A DNA stretch of 25,023 nt from NCBI GenBank assembly GCA_021780415.1, contig JAJXYW010000010.1, positions 1 to 25,023 of the forward strand. The letters run 5' to 3'. The first letter of the stretch is position 1. Every line of letters begins with the position of its first letter. Of the stretch, positions 21,259 to 25,023 are shown one piece after another. Source of the stretch: Acidobacteriota bacterium. Lineage in GTDB: Bacteria; Acidobacteriota; Terriglobia; Terriglobales; Acidobacteriaceae. The notes under the pieces were generated by a model. It saw nothing but the letters and a program-made list of their open reading frames with translations. It searched no databases and was not told the origin of the DNA. Position numbers and translations under genes: made by a program.

Positions 21259-22745
21259 GCGGGAGCCTGAGCCGGACCTTCGATAATAACTTCCGCGTGA
21301 CGGGGCTCAGTGTGGACGGGCAGAGCCCGGTATCCTTCACCTACGACGCCGACGGGCTGCTCACGGGGGCGGGAAGCCTCACCTTGACCCGAGACCCGCA
21401 GACGGGGCTGCTGACCGGCTCCACGCTGGGGAGCGTCACCGACAGCCGGACGTACACGAGCTACGGGGAGCTGGCCACCGACTCCGCGGCCTACCCGGCG
21501 GGGCTCAGTTTCCAGGCCCAGTACACCCGCGACGCCGCGGGGCGTATCATCCAGAAGGTGGAAACCATCAACGGGACGGCCACGACCTACGGCTACAGTT
21601 ACGACCAGGATGGAAGGCTGACGGACGTGACGGTGAACGGGAGCGCGTACGGCCATTACGGGTACGATTCCAACGGGAACCGGACGAGCTATACCGGGCC
21701 CGATGGGACGACGATCTCCGGCACCTACGACAACCAAGACCGGATGCTCACGTACGGGAGCTTCAGCTACACCTACACGGCCAACGGGGAGCTGACGAGC
21801 AAGACGGACACCAGCACCGGGCAGGTGACGACATACCAGTACGATGTGCTCGGAAACCTGAGAGGCGTCACGTTACCCGACGGAACGGCGATCAGTTACC
21901 TCATCGACGGCCGGAACCGGCGGGTGGGGAAGGAGGTGAACGGGACGCTCACGCAGGCCTGGCTCTACGACGGCCAGCTAAGGCCAGTCGCCGAGCTCGA
22001 CGGCAGCGGGAACGTGGTCTCGACCTTCGTCTATGCTACCCATGTGAACGTACCGGACGCCATGGTGAAGGGCGGGGTGACCTACCGGATCATCACCGAC
22101 CAGCTCGGCAGCCCGAGGTTCATCATCGACCAGGCCACGGGGAATATCGCCGAGCGCCTCGACTACGACGCCTTCGGCAATGTCCTTCTGGACACCAACC
22201 CCGGCTTCCAGCCATTCGGGTTTGCGGGAGGGCTCTACGACAGCCAGACCGGGCTCGTGAGGTTTGGGGCGAGGGATTACGATCCCCAGGCGGGAAGGTG
22301 GACGAGTAAAGATCCAATCCTCTTCGCTGGCAGACTCTCTAACCTCTATGAGTACCCACTTGGAGATCCGCAGAATCATCTCGATCCCAGTGGTAAGCAA
22401 TGGACGTTCGTTCTGGCTGGTCTCGCCGTCGGTTACATGGTCTTCGAATTCTTCTTTGATAGCCCTGATCAGCCGCCTCCACCGGAACTGCGACCTCTTC
22501 CTGGATGTGGCCGCTCAGGATGCCACACAAGCGACAATCCGAACTTGGAAGGCTTCTTAGGACCAACGCCCCTTGGGTATGTCGCCCCACACGGACTTGG
22601 TTCACCCTATGATCAATTTCCGTTCTACGTGTACTATCCAAACGTATACCAACGGCCTAACTTTGGAAATGGCATCCCGGCTCACACGCACACTGACGAG
22701 ACTACACCGCCTCCCGACACTGACGCACCTTGCTTCGCCCCTTGA
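21255..22745 (+). CDS. Orphan RHS core fragment with tip 3
   Basis: 496 codons from GTG 21255, overlapping the previous stop (GTGA). Homology with the main gene starts at GPVSGSLSRTFDNNF, earlier than in cassette 2, and ends at GARDYDPQAGRWTSKDP. The tip, 142 residues from 22317, has one likely transmembrane helix (WTFVLAGLAVGYMVFEFFF), a Pro-rich stretch, a CGRSGC knuckle, an aromatic segment (QFPFYVYYPNVYQRP) and a HTHTDE cluster that could bind metal. No known toxin fold recognised. No good ribosome site or promoter; likely a silent cassette. The last 312 bp of its core match cassette 4 except for one base. Confidence 0.8.
   Translation: MSGSLSRTFDNNFRVTGLSVDGQSPVSFTYDADGLLTGAGSLTLTRDPQTGLLTGSTLGSVTDSRTYTSYGELATDSAAYPAGLSFQAQYTRDAAGRIIQKVETINGTATTYGYSYDQDGRLTDVTVNGSAYGHYGYDSNGNRTSYTGPDGTTISGTYDNQDRMLTYGSFSYTYTANGELTSKTDTSTGQVTTYQYDVLGNLRGVTLPDGTAISYLIDGRNRRVGKEVNGTLTQAWLYDGQLRPVAELDGSGNVVSTFVYATHVNVPDAMVKGGVTYRIITDQLGSPRFIIDQATGNIAERLDYDAFGNVLLDTNPGFQPFGFAGGLYDSQTGLVRFGARDYDPQAGRWTSKDPILFAGRLSNLYEYPLGDPQNHLDPSGKQWTFVLAGLAVGYMVFEFFFDSPDQPPPPELRPLPGCGRSGCHTSDNPNLEGFLGPTPLGYVAPHGLGSPYDQFPFYVYYPNVYQRPNFGNGIPAHTHTDETTPPPDTDAPCFAP
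21990..22301 (+). repeat. RHS core 3' block shared with 24271-24582
   Basis: 312 bp (from GCCGAGCTCGACGG to the Trp codon of GRW) are identical in cassettes 3 and 4 apart from G at 22074 versus T at 24355. The same block differs at many silent sites from the main gene and cassette 2. The four copies therefore form two 3' classes, as expected from mosaic recombination. Confidence 0.88.
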
Positions 22746-22772
22746 GAGTAGCTGGTAAGGAGGGCAGAGAGT

Positions 22773-23531
22773 ATGAGCGAGACGCGCGGAAGGGACACGG
22801 TTACCAAGTGGCTTCTGATGCTCTTCGGGAGTGCGTGGCTGCTTTGTACCTATTACCTGGTGTTCTATCTACCCAGGCTGATGTTCATCATGAAGATGGC
22901 GCAGGCCGGAAATGGCACAGCCGCCTCGGAGCGCACCTTTGTGCCGTATCTATTTCTTCTTGACGGACTCATGCTGCTCCCCATCGCCCTATCGGCCCTG
23001 GCGTGGTCATGCAGCATACTGACCCTGCCAGTTGCCACAAAGGGACAACGGCTGCCAGCTGCCCTCATATGTAGCTTGGTGGGATGTGCCTATGCGGTTG
23101 CGACGCTCACTTGGCCACTGCGGATAGCCATCCCCGTGCTTCATGGCCGAACTGGAATGCTCATCTACAATACAAGGCACCTTTTCCTGTTCAATGACTT
23201 CCTTGGACTCTATGCCATTGCCCTTCTCTCAATAGCAGTCTTGCGACTGGTTGGTGACGAAGTAGTAGGTTTCGAATCCCTTGTCCTGCTGCTATTGGGG
23301 CTTGCGCTTCTATCTTCACCCGGGACCTCCTTGCTTCCTTTTCATGTGCACGGTCGGAGTTACATCGCGCGGGTCGCGTTTGTGTCCCTGCCGTTTCTTT
23401 TTGCGAACGCATACTTCTTCCCCATGGTCTATAGGCGCAAACCAAGCGGGATCGTATTGATCACCTTGGTCGGCTTTTGGTTCTTGTGCATGCTCGCGGT
23501 CCAATGGTACGTTGGGAGGGTATTGGGATAG
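22773..23531 (+). CDS. Polytopic membrane protein, putative immunity to tip 3
   Basis: 252 residues; ATG preceded by AAGGAGG, 27 bp after the tip-3 stop. About seven hydrophobic helices can be drawn: near 13-33, 57-80, 93-115, 133-155, 160-182, 200-220 and 232-250. No conserved family motif was recognised; the two loops with HGRTGMLIYN and HVHGRSYIAR are the most polar. Size and topology make it the largest of the four tip-linked proteins. The immunity role is inferred from position. Its lower G+C content and ordinary codons contrast with the RHS core, which suggests that the tip and this gene arrived together. Confidence 0.72.
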   Translation: MSETRGRDTVTKWLLMLFGSAWLLCTYYLVFYLPRLMFIMKMAQAGNGTAASERTFVPYLFLLDGLMLLPIALSALAWSCSILTLPVATKGQRLPAALICSLVGCAYAVATLTWPLRIAIPVLHGRTGMLIYNTRHLFLFNDFLGLYAIALLSIAVLRLVGDEVVGFESLVLLLLGLALLSSPGTSLLPFHVHGRSYIARVAFVSLPFLFANAYFFPMVYRRKPSGIVLITLVGFWFLCMLAVQWYVGRVLG

Positions 23532-25005
23532 ATCCAACGCATGCAACATCAGCCGCGTTTTCAATAACGACTTCCGCCTCACCGGGCTCAGCGTGGACGG
23601 GCAGGCTCCCACGGCCTACACCTACGATGCCGACGGGCTGCTCGCGGGGGCGGGAGGCCTCACCCTGACCCGCGACCCGCAGACGGGGCTGCTCACCGGC
23701 TCCACGCTGGGGGGCGTCACCGACAGCCGGACCTACACGAGCTACGGGGAGCTGGCCACCGACTCCGCGGCCTACCCGGCGGGGCTCAGCTTGCAGGACC
23801 AGTACACCCGCGATGCCGCGGGGCGTATTATCCAGAAGGTGGAGACCATCAACGGGACGGCGACGACCTACGGCTACAGCTACGATCCGGACGGAAGGCT
23901 GACGGACGTGACGGTGAACGGGGGCGCATACGGCCACTACGGCTACGATTCCAACGGGAACCGGGTCAGTTATACCGGCCCGGACGGCACGACGATCTCC
24001 GGGACGTACGACAACCAGGACCGGATGCTGACCTACGGCAATTTCAGTTACACCTACACGGCCAACGGGGAGCTGGCGAGCAAGACGGACAGCAGCACCG
24101 GGCAGGTGACGCAGTACACCTACGACGTGCTGGGGAACTTGAGGCAGGTGGTCCTTCCTGACGGGACCAACATCCAGTACATCATCGATGGCCGCAATCG
24201 AAGGGTCGGCAAGGAAGTGAACGGCACCCTCACCCAGGCCTGGCTCTACGACGGGCAACTCAGGCCGGTGGCCGAGCTCGACGGCAGCGGGAACGTGGTC
24301 TCGACCTTCGTCTATGCTACCCATGTGAACGTACCGGACGCCATGGTGAAGGGCTGGGTGACCTACCGGATCATCACCGACCAGCTCGGCAGCCCGAGGT
24401 TCATCATCGACCAGGCCACGGGGAATATCGCCGAGCGCCTCGACTACGACGCCTTCGGCAATGTCCTTCTGGACACCAACCCCGGCTTCCAGCCATTCGG
24501 GTTTGCGGGAGGGCTCTACGACAGCCAGACCGGGCTCGTGAGGTTTGGGGCGAGGGATTACGATCCCCAGGCGGGAAGGTGGGCGAGCAAGGATCCGATT
24601 CAATTTTATGGACACCTCTCCAACCTGTACGAATACCCAATCTGCGACCCAGTAAATCGGACTGATTTCACTGGCACGCAAGGGTGGGAAGAAATCGTTG
24701 CCGTGAGCTTCATGCTTGCTGCGCTGGGTGTACCAATGATCCTGCCGTTTGTTGAAGCGCTGCACGAACACCAAAAGCAAGAATACTGCATAACGTGCCA
24801 CAAGAGGCCTTCTGAAACCTGCCAGGTTCCGCCGACGCAGTCAATTGGGCCGCCTTTTCACAATGTACCGCCTTCAGAGACTCCGTTCCCAGAGCTAATG
24901 CCTGCGCATGTTCCAAACGACAACCATGTGGAGTTCACGGTTCCTGGTATTCTTGATCCAAGAACGCTGGGGATGTGGCCACCAGGATCTGAGGAGCTGC
25001 CATGA
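23512..25005 (+). CDS. Orphan RHS core fragment with tip 4
   Basis: 497 codons in the open frame; the only upstream start is TTG 23512, inside the previous gene and without a ribosome site, so the true 5' end is unclear. RHS homology begins near 23552 (RVFNNDFRLTGLSVDGQ) and ends at GARDYDPQAGRWASKDP. The core has KGWVTYR where the others have KGGVTYR. The 135-residue tip from 24598 holds one hydrophobic helix (IVAVSFMLAALGVPMILPF), a HEHQKQEYCITCHKRPSETC segment with a CxxC and a third Cys, then a Pro-rich tail. Zinc binding is plausible; the toxin class is unknown. The stop overlaps the ATG of the next gene across the circular junction (25002 = 106). Confidence 0.8.
   Translation: MGGYWDRSNACNISRVFNNDFRLTGLSVDGQAPTAYTYDADGLLAGAGGLTLTRDPQTGLLTGSTLGGVTDSRTYTSYGELATDSAAYPAGLSLQDQYTRDAAGRIIQKVETINGTATTYGYSYDPDGRLTDVTVNGGAYGHYGYDSNGNRVSYTGPDGTTISGTYDNQDRMLTYGNFSYTYTANGELASKTDSSTGQVTQYTYDVLGNLRQVVLPDGTNIQYIIDGRNRRVGKEVNGTLTQAWLYDGQLRPVAELDGSGNVVSTFVYATHVNVPDAMVKGWVTYRIITDQLGSPRFIIDQATGNIAERLDYDAFGNVLLDTNPGFQPFGFAGGLYDSQTGLVRFGARDYDPQAGRWASKDPIQFYGHLSNLYEYPICDPVNRTDFTGTQGWEEIVAVSFMLAALGVPMILPFVEALHEHQKQEYCITCHKRPSETCQVPPTQSIGPPFHNVPPSETPFPELMPAHVPNDNHVEFTVPGILDPRTLGMWPPGSEELP
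24271..24582 (+). repeat. RHS core 3' block shared with 21990-22301
   Basis: Second copy of the 312-bp block, differing at 24355 only. That base turns the Gly of KGGVTYR into Trp in this copy. Tip sequences diverge completely right after the block. Confidence 0.88.
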
Positions 25006-25023
25006 TAGTGAACTTCTCTCAAA
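24897..25023. repeat. Terminal redundancy, right copy
   Basis: Identical to bases 1-127; see the left copy. The start of the tip-4-linked membrane protein (25002) is contained here and continues at 128-450. Confidence 0.93.

Overview
The window reads as one complete circular plasmid of about 24,896 bp. Bases 1-127 are repeated exactly as 24897-25023, and an overlapping gene pair (toxin-like tip ending at 25005, next gene starting at 106 = 25002) is restored when the ends are joined. There are no phage structural genes, rRNA or tRNA. The DNA is G+C-rich, genes use strong GGAGG-type ribosome sites, and the backbone is that of a mobilizable plasmid of a Gram-negative-type host. The host phylum cannot be fixed from the sequence; an acidobacterial or delta-proteobacterial-like host is only a guess from the style of the large RHS protein.

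Backbone (about 1.3-10.1 kb). A XRE-RES toxin-antitoxin pair lies on the minus strand at 1348-2341, with the toxin gene first. A small unknown gene (2580-2870, minus) diverges from a RHH/RelE-type toxin-antitoxin pair (2987-3471). That pair runs into a XerC/D-like tyrosine recombinase (3482-4459). A perfect 27-bp palindrome precedes a BrnT-like toxin with a RHH-like antitoxin (4591-5171). Partition genes parA plus a small ribbon-helix-helix partner (5318-6198) follow a GCTAGC-based operator or centromere and an apparently leaderless promoter. Then come repA (6241-7146), a three-iteron origin (7193-7284), a divergent traD-like gene (7935-8228, minus), an oriT closely resembling that of IncQ/R1162 plasmids (8324-8359), and a MobQ-type MobA relaxase (8402-10072).

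Cargo (10.7 kb to 25.0 kb, continuing through 0.6 kb). Roughly 60% of the plasmid is one RHS polymorphic-toxin-like locus. A secreted 2,739-residue RHS protein is built like a teneurin: beta-propeller-like repeats, Ig-like and carboxypeptidase-regulatory-like domains, NHL propeller, YD shell, RHS core and a variable tip. It is followed by three promoterless, 5'-truncated RHS core fragments, each with a different C-terminal tip, plus a tiny fifth relic. Each tip is followed at once by a small, different membrane protein, the expected place of an immunity gene. The core segments are near identical (one pair shares about 830 bp without a difference), so homologous recombination could swap any orphan tip and its downstream gene onto the expressed gene.

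How it fits together: RepA/iterons and ParA/RHH maintain the plasmid, the recombinase probably resolves multimers, three toxin-antitoxin modules add post-segregational stability, and MobA/TraD/oriT allow it to be mobilized by a helper. The RHS locus is the payload: a mobile, switchable effector bank whose tips match no toxin fold that I recognise.
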